64,000 nucleotides of DNA from Halobacillus dabanensis. Lineage in GTDB: Bacteria; Bacillota; Bacilli; Bacillales; Halobacillaceae. How positions within the stretch are numbered: position 1 is the first letter of the stretch; each line of letters begins with the position of its first letter. Both the position numbers and the translations under genes were made by a program. Below, one piece after another: positions 34,085-42,852 of the stretch. The notes below the pieces were generated by a model, which made no database searches, was not told where the DNA came from, and saw only the letters and a list, made by a program, of their open reading frames with translations. Location: contig NZ_FOSB01000003.1 of assembly GCF_900114165.1 (NCBI RefSeq), positions 303,024 to 367,023 of the forward strand. The letters are read 5' to 3'.

Positions 34085-34645
34085 TTATTTCAAAGCACTT
34101 AAGTACCTATATAATGTTGCACGACTAATATCAGTCATTTCTACGATTTCCTTCACACTATACTCTCCAGTGTTATAAAGGTTCATAGCCTTAATTACAT
34201 GTTTTTCCCTTACTTTTGGTCTTCCACCTTTTCTTCCGCGAGCTCTAGCACTTTTTAAACCTTCCTTTGTTCGATCTACGATCAAATCGCGTTCAAATTG
34301 GCTAAAAGCTTGAAAAACGGTCATCATTAGTCGGCCTTGTGGTGTAGCAGTATCGAAATTTTCTTTAATACTGATCAATTTCACCTCTTTTTCTTCAAAA
34401 TAATTAACTAAATCAATTAAATCTTTTGTACTTCGTCCTAATCTTGAAAAGCTTTCTACTATGACAATATCTCCAGGTCTTAATTTATCTTTTAAACGGT
34501 CGAGTTCTGGTCGGTGTGATTTTGTACCAGTCATTTTTTCTGTCAAAATTTCATTACAGTTGTAATTTTTCAATAAATCTAATTGCCGTGATAATTCTTG
34601 TTGCCGGGTACTCACTCTTGCGTACCCATAAATATATTGATTCAT
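34085..34645 (-). CDS. Serine recombinase (resolvase/invertase)
   Basis: 186 residues from ATG 34645. YGYARVSTRQQ contains the nucleophile S12. GDIVIVESFSRLGRSTKDL and the helix QFERDLIVDRTKEGL are standard, and a C-terminal HTH (YSVKEIVEMTDISRATLYRY) binds the crossover site. It resolves transposition cointegrates. An upstream in-frame start at 34714 would add 23 residues inside the hairpin region and is less likely. Confidence 0.9.
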   Translation of the reverse strand: MNQYIYGYARVSTRQQELSRQLDLLKNYNCNEILTEKMTGTKSHRPELDRLKDKLRPGDIVIVESFSRLGRSTKDLIDLVNYFEEKEVKLISIKENFDTATPQGRLMMTVFQAFSQFERDLIVDRTKEGLKSARARGRKGGRPKVREKHVIKAMNLYNTGEYSVKEIVEMTDISRATLYRYLSALK

Positions 34646-34651
34646 ATAAAA

Positions 34652-34692
34652 ATACCACCCTTTCAATAAAATTTTATCATAAAGGGTGGTAT
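34652..34692. promoter_or_regulatory. 12-bp dyad over the resolvase ribosome site
   Basis: ATACCACCCTTT (34652-34663) and AAAGGGTGGTAT (34681-34692) are exact complements separated by 17 bp. Read on the minus strand, the second arm contains the resolvase ribosome site AAGGGTGG, so the mRNA hairpin could hide it. It could equally be a resolvase or repressor binding dyad. Confidence 0.6.
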
Positions 34693-34761
34693 ATGAAACG
34701 TAGTTTTTGAGCAATATTTTAAGACGGATTTTTTATGAAATTAAAAAGAAAAGGGAAACAA

Positions 34762-34803
34762 GAAAAACCGTATCAAAAACATTCATTTTTGATACGGTTT
34801 TTC
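34762..34803. terminator. Strong hairpin beyond the immunity gene
   Basis: GAAAAACCGTATCAAAAA and TTTTTGATACGGTTTTTC pair perfectly over 18 bp with a 6-nt loop. It lies 50 nt past the stop of the minus-strand immunity gene and is symmetrical. Confidence 0.75.
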
Positions 34804-34853
34804 TAAATCCAGTTTTCAACTAATTGGCAGACTAATATATGAAGTATATTAGC

Positions 34854-35300
34854 TTAGTGTTGCATGTATAGGTGAAGAATAACGTTTCCATCAGGAGCTT
34901 TGATGAAACATTTATCATAGGTAGTCAATATTTCCCCTATAATTTCCTCTTCATCACCAAGACTACTATCTAATCTTTTGTTTCTATCTGGAAAAAAGAT
35001 CATATATTCACCCATTAATTTATTCCATAAACTTTGTAACTTTGGAATTTTACTAAATGTAATATTTTTTTTCATTAGATAAGATTCATCAGGGTTTGTT
35101 TCAGACCTTTTAAACCATGCCACATAACAACTATTGGGTGAGGTAGAAAACTCCTTTTCGATAAAGCTTCGCAATTCTTCAAGTACCTCTATGGTTGGTT
35201 CACAGTTTGGATTGGATATAATTAATTCTAATCGGGCTTTTTGTCTACTTTCTTTAGTTAAATTCAGTATATTAAGCAATCTATCCCAGTCATTATTCAA
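34854..35300 (-). CDS. Probable immunity protein for the RHS toxin
   Basis: 148 residues, soluble, acidic, no recognised family. It is encoded 16 nt after the C-terminal toxin region of the RHS gene, the standard place for a cognate immunity gene in polymorphic toxin loci. The start is ATG 35300 after GGGAGGAATATT. Function rests on position only. Confidence 0.6.
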   Translation of the reverse strand: MNNDWDRLLNILNLTKESRQKARLELIISNPNCEPTIEVLEELRSFIEKEFSTSPNSCYVAWFKRSETNPDESYLMKKNITFSKIPKLQSLWNKLMGEYMIFFPDRNKRLDSSLGDEEEIIGEILTTYDKCFIKAPDGNVILHLYMQH

Positions 35301-35316
35301 TTAATATTCCTCCCAA

Positions 35317-35619
35317 TTATCTGATTTTTTTCGATCTCCAAAGGGATTTACGCCTAGTTCCTTCGTGATAATGAAGGTCCCACCTTCCATTTTCATGATG
35401 AAACTCTAACCTAAAAATTGGTGTTGACTTCCCTTTTTTAAATACTTTTATACTAAATTTTCCTTTATAATTTGGCTCCTCTACTTTTATTTTGTATTTT
35501 CTGGGTTCATTTCTAACCTTTTTCAGCCATGGTTTTATGGATTTATAAGCAGATAATGCTACTTTGCTTCCAAATTTTTTAGTTAGTCCCCTTATGACAA
35601 TTACAGCAAGTATTAGAAC
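35317..35619 (-). other. C-terminal toxin tip of the RHS protein
   Basis: After the conserved boundary NPVMYVDHDGHNP the last 100 residues are unlike the repeat core: a short hydrophobic stretch, a Lys/Arg-rich helix and a beta-rich end with clustered histidines (FRLEFHHENGRWDLHYHEGT). The basic, His-rich nature suggests a nuclease, but no known toxin family is recognised. Confidence 0.5.
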
Positions 35620-38600
35620 AGGGTTATGGCCATCATGATCAACATACATTACTGGGTTATTTTTAGTATAAGTGTAAAGATTTTGAGAAATTGGTTCCTC
35701 TTCAAATCCATGAAAAGCATCTCTTGTGGTAAAACGGCCATCTTTTGAATTGTAATATCTAGACTGCAAATAATATAGATTGGTTTCTGTGTCATATCTA
35801 TATCCAGCGTATCGATATGGGTTTATAGAAGCCATAGTCCCTGATTGTGTTAAAATATTTCCCCAAGCATCATATTGATATTCAGCAACTTTACTTCCAG
35901 TAGAATTGGTAATTGATATCACATCACCATGAGCATTCAGATGATAGTAATAGGTTTTACCATTTTTTGTCATTGTCACTGGAAGTCCGTTATCATCCCA
36001 TGTGTACTCAGCAAGGATAGAATTGTTTGAATCTGTTTCATATATAACCTTGTCATCGTGGTAATGGAAATAAACTATACCTGTTGAAGTAGTCTTGCTG
36101 GTTCGATTTCCAGATTCGTCATAATCGTATTTAGCAAGTGTCTGGTTTAAACTGTTTTTTACTTCGATTAGCTGGTTTAACCCGTCGTAAACATAGGTTT
36201 TACTTCCGTCATATATTAAGTTTCCATTGGAATCATATTGATACTCTACATCGTTCACAGATGTAAGTTGATCTGCTTCATCATATGTGTACGAAGTGAT
36301 ATCTGTAGTCGCTTCCTTAATAATAATCTTTTTCGTTCGATTGCCCACGCTGTCGTATTCGTACTTAATAGTTGATCCATCTACCAATGATTCTTGGGTT
36401 AATTGGTTTAATTGATCATATTGATAAGCTATTTTTCCGTAATTAGTTTCTACATTGGAAATATAGTTATTTTTATCGTAACTATATGATAACTGACTAA
36501 GTATGTCACCCGTGGGACTATTAGTGGTCAAAATCTTTACTCTATTAGCTGTATCATATTCGAAATTTGTGTTGGTTCCATTACTAAAAGTCATTGATTC
36601 AATTAAATTCATTTGATTATATTTGTATGTTGAAAGGGTATTGTCATTACGCTTTAAGGTTTCTAATTGATTTAATTCATTGGGAATAAAACCAAGAGAA
36701 AAGGTTGCTTCTCCAACTTTCGCTTTTAGAGACGTGAGGTATTGGTTAGGATTATATTGATATTCTTTAATATGTTGACCTTCCGTTATTTTTGATAAAA
36801 GGTTTCTAGAATTATACGTGTAAAATTTACTTTGTTGGTTGGAATCTGTAATAGTCACTACATTTCCATTTTCATCATACGTATAATCCCATTGCTTTAC
36901 TCCATTAATCCTAGTTTCTTTTAACTGGTTCAACTTGGTGTACGTATAAGAGACTTCGTCTGTCGATGGAAATGTCACTTTAGTTGGATTTCCATTTTCA
37001 TCGTAATCATGTTTAATTGTCTGGTTTAATGAATTCCTAATTTCAGTAGGTAAGTTCATGCCGTTATATACGTAAGAAGTTGAATTGTTTTTCGCGTTGA
37101 CCATTTTTAATCTGTTGCCTGACTTGTCATACTCATAAATGGTTTTCTTTAGTTGCGCATCAGTAACTTCAGTTAACTGATTCTTGTTATCATATTGGTA
37201 ACTTGTCAATGAACCTTTAGCATCCGTTACACTCGTTGTATTCCCAACTGAATCCGTTGTGTTGCTGATAATGTTTCCTGCTATGTCTGTTTGATTTATA
37301 ACATAGTTGTGTTTTTCATCATACCCATAATTTTCTGTAGATCCATCGGGATTTTTTTGACTTGTTAAATTACCGTAAGAATCATATAGAAAAGAAGTCG
37401 TATTTCCTTTAGGGTCTTTAGTTGAAATAAGATCACCGTAAGAATTATATTGATGGGTGGTTACATTTCCAACAGGATCAGTTTCTAAAATAAGATTTCC
37501 TAGGCTGTCATAGGTATAGCTTGTCTTATTTAACTCTGAATCAGTGATAGATAACAAATTCCCTTTGTCATCAAAAGATTGCAGCGTATTATTTTCTTTC
37601 GAATCCGTTATTTTAATATGGTTATAGTCGTCATCCAGTTCAAACTGAGTAACCTGTCCCTCTGCATCTTCTAATTTTGTCACTACATAATTGTTGTTTG
37701 AATAGAAGGTGGTTGTATTGGGTTCAGCTGGTTCAGTCATGGTGGAAATATTATTTAATATATCGTAAGTGTACGTAGTGCCAGGACGGTTAACTGGATC
37801 AGGTAATGTCCCATCGTGACTCGGTTCTTGTACCTTCTGCAAAAACTCTTGGTTATAGGTGTAATCGGTCCGATGTCCATTTGGGTCGGTAATTGCAGTC
37901 AAACGACCATCATTATTATATTCGTATTTTGTTTTGGTATAATCTGTGCTTGTCTGGTATTGGAGTACTTCAATCAATCTATTTTTGGCATCATACTTGT
38001 ATTCAAACTTCCTGCCTTCAAATTCAAGCCTTTGAACTTTCCCATTAGCATTATAAGTGAAATTTAGACTTCTTCCAGATGGGTCACTAATATTTGATAG
38101 ACGTCCTTGAGTATCATATTTATAGGTAATGCGTTTTCCACGCAGATTTTCTTGGTGGCGTATTTTTGCCGTGGTAACATTGGTATGTCTGTCTGAGGGG
38201 TCCTTTTCAAAATAAGTTTTATATCCATATTTATCTGTTATTTCATACCCTTGAGAAACCTTGCTTATTTTTAGATGTTTACCTTTAGGAGAAACGTAGA
38301 GATTTGTTAGAGAATCATAGTCAAAAGTATGTGCAGTCCCATCTGAATCGGAATAGACGATTTGATTTTTATCATGTACTTCTAGTACGCTTTCATTCCC
38401 TGTGAACGTCCATCCAAATCCAAACGGTGAATTCTCGACCGCCTTGGAGTTATACGTACGCATGAATTCTAGACTGGAATCTCCTTGTCCTTCTACAGAA
38501 AAATCCGTATATTGAATAATGTTATTACCTGATGTTAGGTTCGTATAGCTATATCCATCAACCAATGGATGCTGATCATAGTTCCAATAATCTTCTAGAC

Positions 38601-40124
38601 CTAGCCGACTAGCTGGATAGTAAGTGATAGAAAGTAGCGGTGTTTTGCTACTCCAAGAGCTGTCGTCACCCGAAATAAACTTTTTATAAGTTGCAATAGT
38701 TTCATCACTTGCTTTTAATAACAACCCTGTGTTTGTTTGGCTATTATTTATCCATTTTTCCACTGTACCGGATGGTATGGACCATTTATAGTTAATGGAG
38801 AGGTCAGTAAGATGTCCTATACCTTTAACCGAAGATAACGGAGTGCTTGCGTAGTCACCACCAGCCTTAGACCAGCTGTTGATGCCATCTCTTTTAATCC
38901 AACTTGCACCATTCTCCGTCCAAGAGTTTTTTGCCTCATATAAATCTACATTAATATCTGTGTCGTTCCATACGGATGCTAACCATAAGTTAAGCCTTGC
39001 ATCTGCAACCTTTGAACCGACTGGAATAGATGATAGATCAAAATTTAATAAAGAACGAATACTATTAGTTTGAGCAGAATCTTTGTAAGTACCAACTCCT
39101 ACCGTTGCTTCTGCCCCCCAGTATTATTAGGGAAGTAACTTCTAATATTCGTGTCATCTAATTCAGCTTGAGGTTGGAATTTCCCAATTGTGGGATCAAT
39201 TACGACTGGATAAACCCTTTTTTTATCTAATAGCCATTCCCTATTCGGTAGGAGGTCGATAAATAACTGATCACCCTGTTTATGGACTTTCATCTCAATA
39301 TCATACGATAGGGAGTCTTCAGAGAATGCTACAACACCAGGGTTTTCTTTATACCCCTCCGGTTTACTAGAATCATACATAAACGGCTTCTCTAAATAAA
39401 AGGCTGGTTCTTTGGAGTTTTTATGAACAAGGATGATACTACCATCATCCTGTACCTTATAATCTAACCCTTGCAAATCTAATTTAAATGAAAAATGAGA
39501 AGGATCATCTAAAGCTGGTTTTTGCTTTAGGATGATATCCTCTTTAACCTTGTCATGCGACACCGTATACTCTACATCAACATTAGGATATAGATTCGGA
39601 TATAAGATTGAGGTGTTATTGATATTGCCTTGCACTTTTCTTTGTTCATTATTTACTAAAGAAGGGACGTTATGATCCTTTCCTACAGGAGTTAGAGAAA
39701 CTGATACGTCTTCTTCTATAATTTCCATTAATTGATTATTACCGTTAGAGTTTTTACTAAAATAAGTTTGAAAAGAATTTGCTCTGTTTGTGTAACCATC
39801 ATTTTCTTGGGTGGGAATAAGGGAATTATCAATTGGTTCCCACTGTTCGTCATTTTTTTCTTTGTAGTGAATTGGCTCTTCGGATATTTCAGTAGTGTAG
39901 GTTCCGTCCATGTTTAAATAGGTAGTTGAGTTCTCAGAGCGTTGTGATATGACTTCCTTTCTATCTAATTTATTATCAAAGCTTTCATTTTCCGCTGGTT
40001 CCTTCATTTTTTCTTGAGAATATACCTTGTCAAAAATATCAACCGGAAACAAAGATAACAGCAATGTGAACACCAACAGTAAACTAATGCATTTTTTGAT
40101 AAAATTTCTTTCTTTGATGGACAC
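35317..40124 (-). pseudogene. WapA/RHS-type polymorphic toxin, split by a frameshift in a G6 tract
   Basis: GTG 40124 starts a secreted protein with signal peptide (CISLLLVFTLLLSLFPVDIF). The region to 39120 is the WapA-type N-terminus (STTYLNMDGTYTTEISEEPI) leading to a DNRLRE domain. At the run of six G (minus strand; 39114-39119) the frame ends as GGQKQR stop, while coding resumes in the next frame as GAEATVGVGTYKDSAQTNSI and stays open to 35317. That 3' part holds dozens of YD repeats (YxYDxxGN), the RHS core ending RYYNSKDGRFTTRDAF and a C-terminal toxin. Adding one G or removing two would join the frames, giving about 1,600 residues. It may be phase-variable, dead or mis-sequenced. Confidence 0.8.
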
Positions 40125-40773
40125 TTCCCAACCCCTCTTTTCTTCTCATTTTAGATGCTGTTTTCTCTATTTCTTACAAATATTTCTTTTTTATTACATG
40201 AAATTAATTATATATAGATTTAATAAAAAAGGTATGGGACTGATTACTTATTAATTGATTTATCAGATAGGCGATTAGAAAGGCAACTGTAACAGAGTTA
40301 TAGGGTGTAGCAAAAGTTCAGGTTAATAGTTGGAATCAAAACACAAGAATATAGTACCTAATGTGTATATCAAAAAAAAGACCTACGAAATCCGGAAAAT
40401 AAATGGAAATATATAACTTCTACACAGTCAGTTTATGTAGTTGGAGATACAATGAGGGGAAGGTAATAGTTTTATCTAATCACTGGCTTTAAAAATTGTT
40501 TATGGATGGAAAGACATTAGGAAGGTACTTTAGCTTGATGAGCTTTATCTTAAATTGAATCTTCAATATATGGGGGGAAGTTGATTTTATTAACATTAAC
40601 AATTGGGTGTCAGTTCTTATATAGACTGACATTATTTAGGGTAGGATGCGCTGGATATTTCTTAAAACAACGCAAAATAAATATAAAATCCATACCTTAA
40701 GTTATCAAGGAAACTTTAGATAATGATCTGTTGAAGAATAATAACACACCATTTATCTCAGGAAAATAATAAT
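40125..40773. other. AT-rich intergenic region with decayed coding
   Basis: No frame longer than 60 codons has a ribosome site. Fragments such as DLRNPENKWKYITSTQSVYV (around 40380-40460) read like the end of a lost gene. GTGTCAGTTC and GACTGACA at 40612-40635 form a small dyad. The toxin gene promoter should lie in the first 150 nt. Confidence 0.4.
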
Positions 40774-40822
40774 AAAAACCGCATGGAGCAAAGAAGAACT
40801 TTACTTCATGCGGTGTATTTAT
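40774..40822. terminator. ktrB terminator
   Basis: AAACCGCATG and CATGCGGT pair around a 24-nt loop. A near-identical stem occurs at 42549-42596 on the other side of ktrB. Confidence 0.6.
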
Positions 40823-40922
40823 GTTCCATGATTGTTGATTCTTCTTGGGTAGACGATCGCATCTTTGTTTCTTTTATAGCCGTAATGTTACAACCATATG
40901 GACTTGATCACTTAAAGGATAC

Positions 40923-42290
40923 TCAGCCTATGATCATAGGTTCTTTCGGATAATGATAACGATCTTTGGTCCCTCTTCCTCTAATGATAAATAGGAAAGA
41001 GAAAATACCGATTCGGCCGATGAACATAAGACAGATGATAATTACTTTCCCAGCCAAATGTAAGTCAGGAGTAATCCCCATGGAAAGTCCGGTGGTTCCG
41101 AAAGCTGAACATGCTTCGAACATAATTTCCATAAGCGTAAATTGAGGTTCAAAAAAGTTCAGTAATACGACGGCCAGCCCAGTGATGGCGATTGCTGTAT
41201 TGATAACAATGAAGGAGCGGAAAATATCATCCGGATCGATTTCACGTCGGAAAATCCGCACATTGCTTTTTCCCCGAGCATAGGCGATGATACTTAGAAG
41301 CGAAATGGCGAAAGTGGTCGTCCTTATTCCACCTCCGACACTGCTTGGCGAAGCCCCGATAAACATTAATAGACAGATGACAAGTAATGTCGGGGTAGTG
41401 AACTCACTGACATCCATTGTAGCAAGACCACCGTTCCGGGTTGTTACTGATTGGAACAAGGAAAAGAAGAAAGCTTCATGCCAGGATTTCCCCTGGAAAA
41501 AATGGTTGCGATCCAACAGATAAATTAAAATAGTCCCTATGATCACAAGGGCTCCGAAGGTAATGGAAGTCAATTTAGCAAATAAAGAGAAATTGATGAA
41601 ATTCTTCTGTTTGTGTGTAAGGTAATCTTTCACTTCAATGAGCACCGGGAAACCTATGGCGCCGAGTGTGAGTAGCAGCATATTAATGAATTGTACAAAA
41701 TAATCATTTTCAAACATGACAAGAGATGTTCCGGTAATATCGAACCCAGCATTCGTTGTTGCACTGACAGATGCAAACATGCCTTGTACAAAAGCTTCAT
41801 TAAAAGTGGGGAAGTATTGGGTAAAATAGATTCCTAGAATTAACGCTCCTATAGCTTCAATAATGATGATGATCCCCAGAATTTGCCGTATTAATTTTAC
41901 CATTCCTGCAAATGTAGAACGATTCTGGTCGGTTTTTATTAATTCTCTCCTCTTTAAACCGATTTTTTTCCCTAACATCAGCCATATGAATGTCCCCAGG
42001 GTCATGACACCAATGCCACCGAACTGAAGAATGAACATGAGTACAAAGTATCCAGGTGTATTGAATGTGTCAGCTGTTGAGACTACTGAAAGTCCCGTCA
42101 CACTTACCGCACTGACAGCAGTGAATAATGTATCAATAAAACTGAGGTGAATTCCTTCTCTATGAAGAAAAGGAAGACTGATCAGAATGGATGAGATCAC
42201 AACAGCACTTATGTAGAACAGAACAATGACTTGAAAAGGAGTAAGTCGATCAAAGAACTTATTGAATCTCTGTTTTAATGTATGTAACAT
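40923..42290 (-). CDS. ktrB: Potassium uptake channel subunit KtrB/KtrD (TrkH family)
   Basis: 455 residues with four M1-P-M2 repeats. Selectivity filters read SVTGLS, TNAGFD, TRNGGLA and GTTGLS, one per repeat, each with the conserved glycine. This is the Ktr-type potassium translocating subunit, working in the membrane with a cytosolic KtrA/KtrC gating protein that is not encoded next to it, as for B. subtilis ktrD. Important for osmotic adaptation. Start ATG 42290 follows AAAGGAGC. Confidence 0.92.
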   Translation of the reverse strand: MLHTLKQRFNKFFDRLTPFQVIVLFYISAVVISSILISLPFLHREGIHLSFIDTLFTAVSAVSVTGLSVVSTADTFNTPGYFVLMFILQFGGIGVMTLGTFIWLMLGKKIGLKRRELIKTDQNRSTFAGMVKLIRQILGIIIIIEAIGALILGIYFTQYFPTFNEAFVQGMFASVSATTNAGFDITGTSLVMFENDYFVQFINMLLLTLGAIGFPVLIEVKDYLTHKQKNFINFSLFAKLTSITFGALVIIGTILIYLLDRNHFFQGKSWHEAFFFSLFQSVTTRNGGLATMDVSEFTTPTLLVICLLMFIGASPSSVGGGIRTTTFAISLLSIIAYARGKSNVRIFRREIDPDDIFRSFIVINTAIAITGLAVVLLNFFEPQFTLMEIMFEACSAFGTTGLSMGITPDLHLAGKVIIICLMFIGRIGIFSFLFIIRGRGTKDRYHYPKEPMIIG

Positions 42291-42394
42291 AGTGAGCTCC
42301 TTTTAAATGAAAGAAAATTAACTGGACTATACATGGATTCTACTCCCTTATGAATGTTTTAGCAACAATGCTTTTGAGAGTGATGATTGATATT

Positions 42395-42422
42395 TTGATT
42401 CGTATCTGATAAAGTCTATAAC
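42395..42422 (+). promoter_or_regulatory. Promoter of the hisS leader
   Basis: TTGATT (42395-42400) and TATAAC (42417-42422) are spaced 16 bp, a SigA-type promoter pointing at the His-codon leader peptide and hisS. Confidence 0.55.
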
Positions 42423-42447
42423 AATAACGGAAAAGGTGTGTTTCTTC

Positions 42448-42495
42448 ATGATCTATTTAAGAAATGTTAACACACAACTACATCATCATAACTAG
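42448..42495 (+). CDS. Candidate histidine leader peptide
   Basis: A 15-codon frame encodes MIYLRNVNTQLHHHN with three consecutive CAT codons at 42481-42489, then stop. AAAAGGTG lies about 9 nt upstream of its ATG and a SigA-like promoter is just before that. It is followed by a rho-independent terminator at 42549 and, 258 nt beyond, by a histidyl-tRNA synthetase gene. Consecutive His codons upstream of a terminator and hisS fit ribosome-mediated attenuation. Confidence 0.55.
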   Translation: MIYLRNVNTQLHHHN

Positions 42496-42548
42496 TAGTC
42501 TTGCTATCCGATTTTAAAGAATCGCACATAGGAAGGCTATTTATCATG

Positions 42549-42596
42549 AACCGCATGGATCGAGTTAAGAGCTTTGATCTCATGCGGTTTTTTTGT
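42549..42596 (+). terminator. Terminator/attenuator in the hisS leader
   Basis: AACCGCATG and CATGCGGTT pair, with inner GATC pairing and a loop, followed by seven T on the plus strand. No plus-strand gene other than the leader peptide precedes it, so it should act inside the hisS leader. Confidence 0.7.
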
Positions 42597-42670
42597 ATTT
42601 TATGATGGATTTTTATGGAAAAATGGTTCCGATTTTTGGGATTACGGGGAGGTTTTCTACATGGTTTAGA

Positions 42671-42765
42671 GGGGCTCTAGCCATAACTTGCAGGACTAAT
42701 ACTCCTGCCAAAGCCCCGTGAAATCAACATTCACCACTGGGAAGATCCCTGAACAACTACAGGGG
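42671..42765 (+). other. Structured part of the hisS 5' region
   Basis: GGGGCT (42671) pairs with AGCCCC (42712) and encloses GCAGGA/TCCTGC (42690/42703), forming a two-tier stem-loop; a second small stem is CCCTG/CAGGG (42747/42760). No T-box consensus sequence is present. It could be a second regulatory structure or a repeat. Confidence 0.45.
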
Positions 42766-42852
42766 TTAAAGCATTTTCCCATTCGTATCGTGGGGAACGA
42801 AGAGCTTTAATAAGAATCAATGAGTTTTTTTAGGAAATAAGGAGGAATTGGA

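Larger units (their letters stand above)
31765..34713. mobile_element. Tn552-like transposon module (approximate limits)
   Basis: Resolvase, DDE transposase (481 aa) and AAA ATPase (270 aa) are all on the minus strand. Sizes and order match Tn552 p480/p271 plus its resolvase. Candidate ends begin TGACAC at 31765 and, inverted, TGCTC at 34713; both are followed inward by AAAAACTAC (31775-31783 and, inverted, 34700-34708). No clear target duplication was found, and the left AAAAACTAC is also part of a terminator hairpin, so the limits are tentative. No resistance cargo lies between them. Confidence 0.55.

Noticed and set aside
35317..38763. Reading the 1,148-residue YD-repeat frame as a complete gene starting at GTG 38763
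   Set aside because: The same frame stays open upstream to about 39115 with DNRLRE-domain coding and the GTG has no ribosome site; it is the 3' part of the larger WapA-like gene.
42291..42548. c-di-AMP (ydaO-type) riboswitch upstream of ktrB
   Set aside because: Expected for some ktr operons, but its conserved elements are not found in the 250 nt upstream on the minus strand.
42671..42852. T-box riboswitch for hisS
   Set aside because: The GGGTGG-type T-box consensus, specifier loop and adjoining terminator are not present in the 250 nt before hisS.
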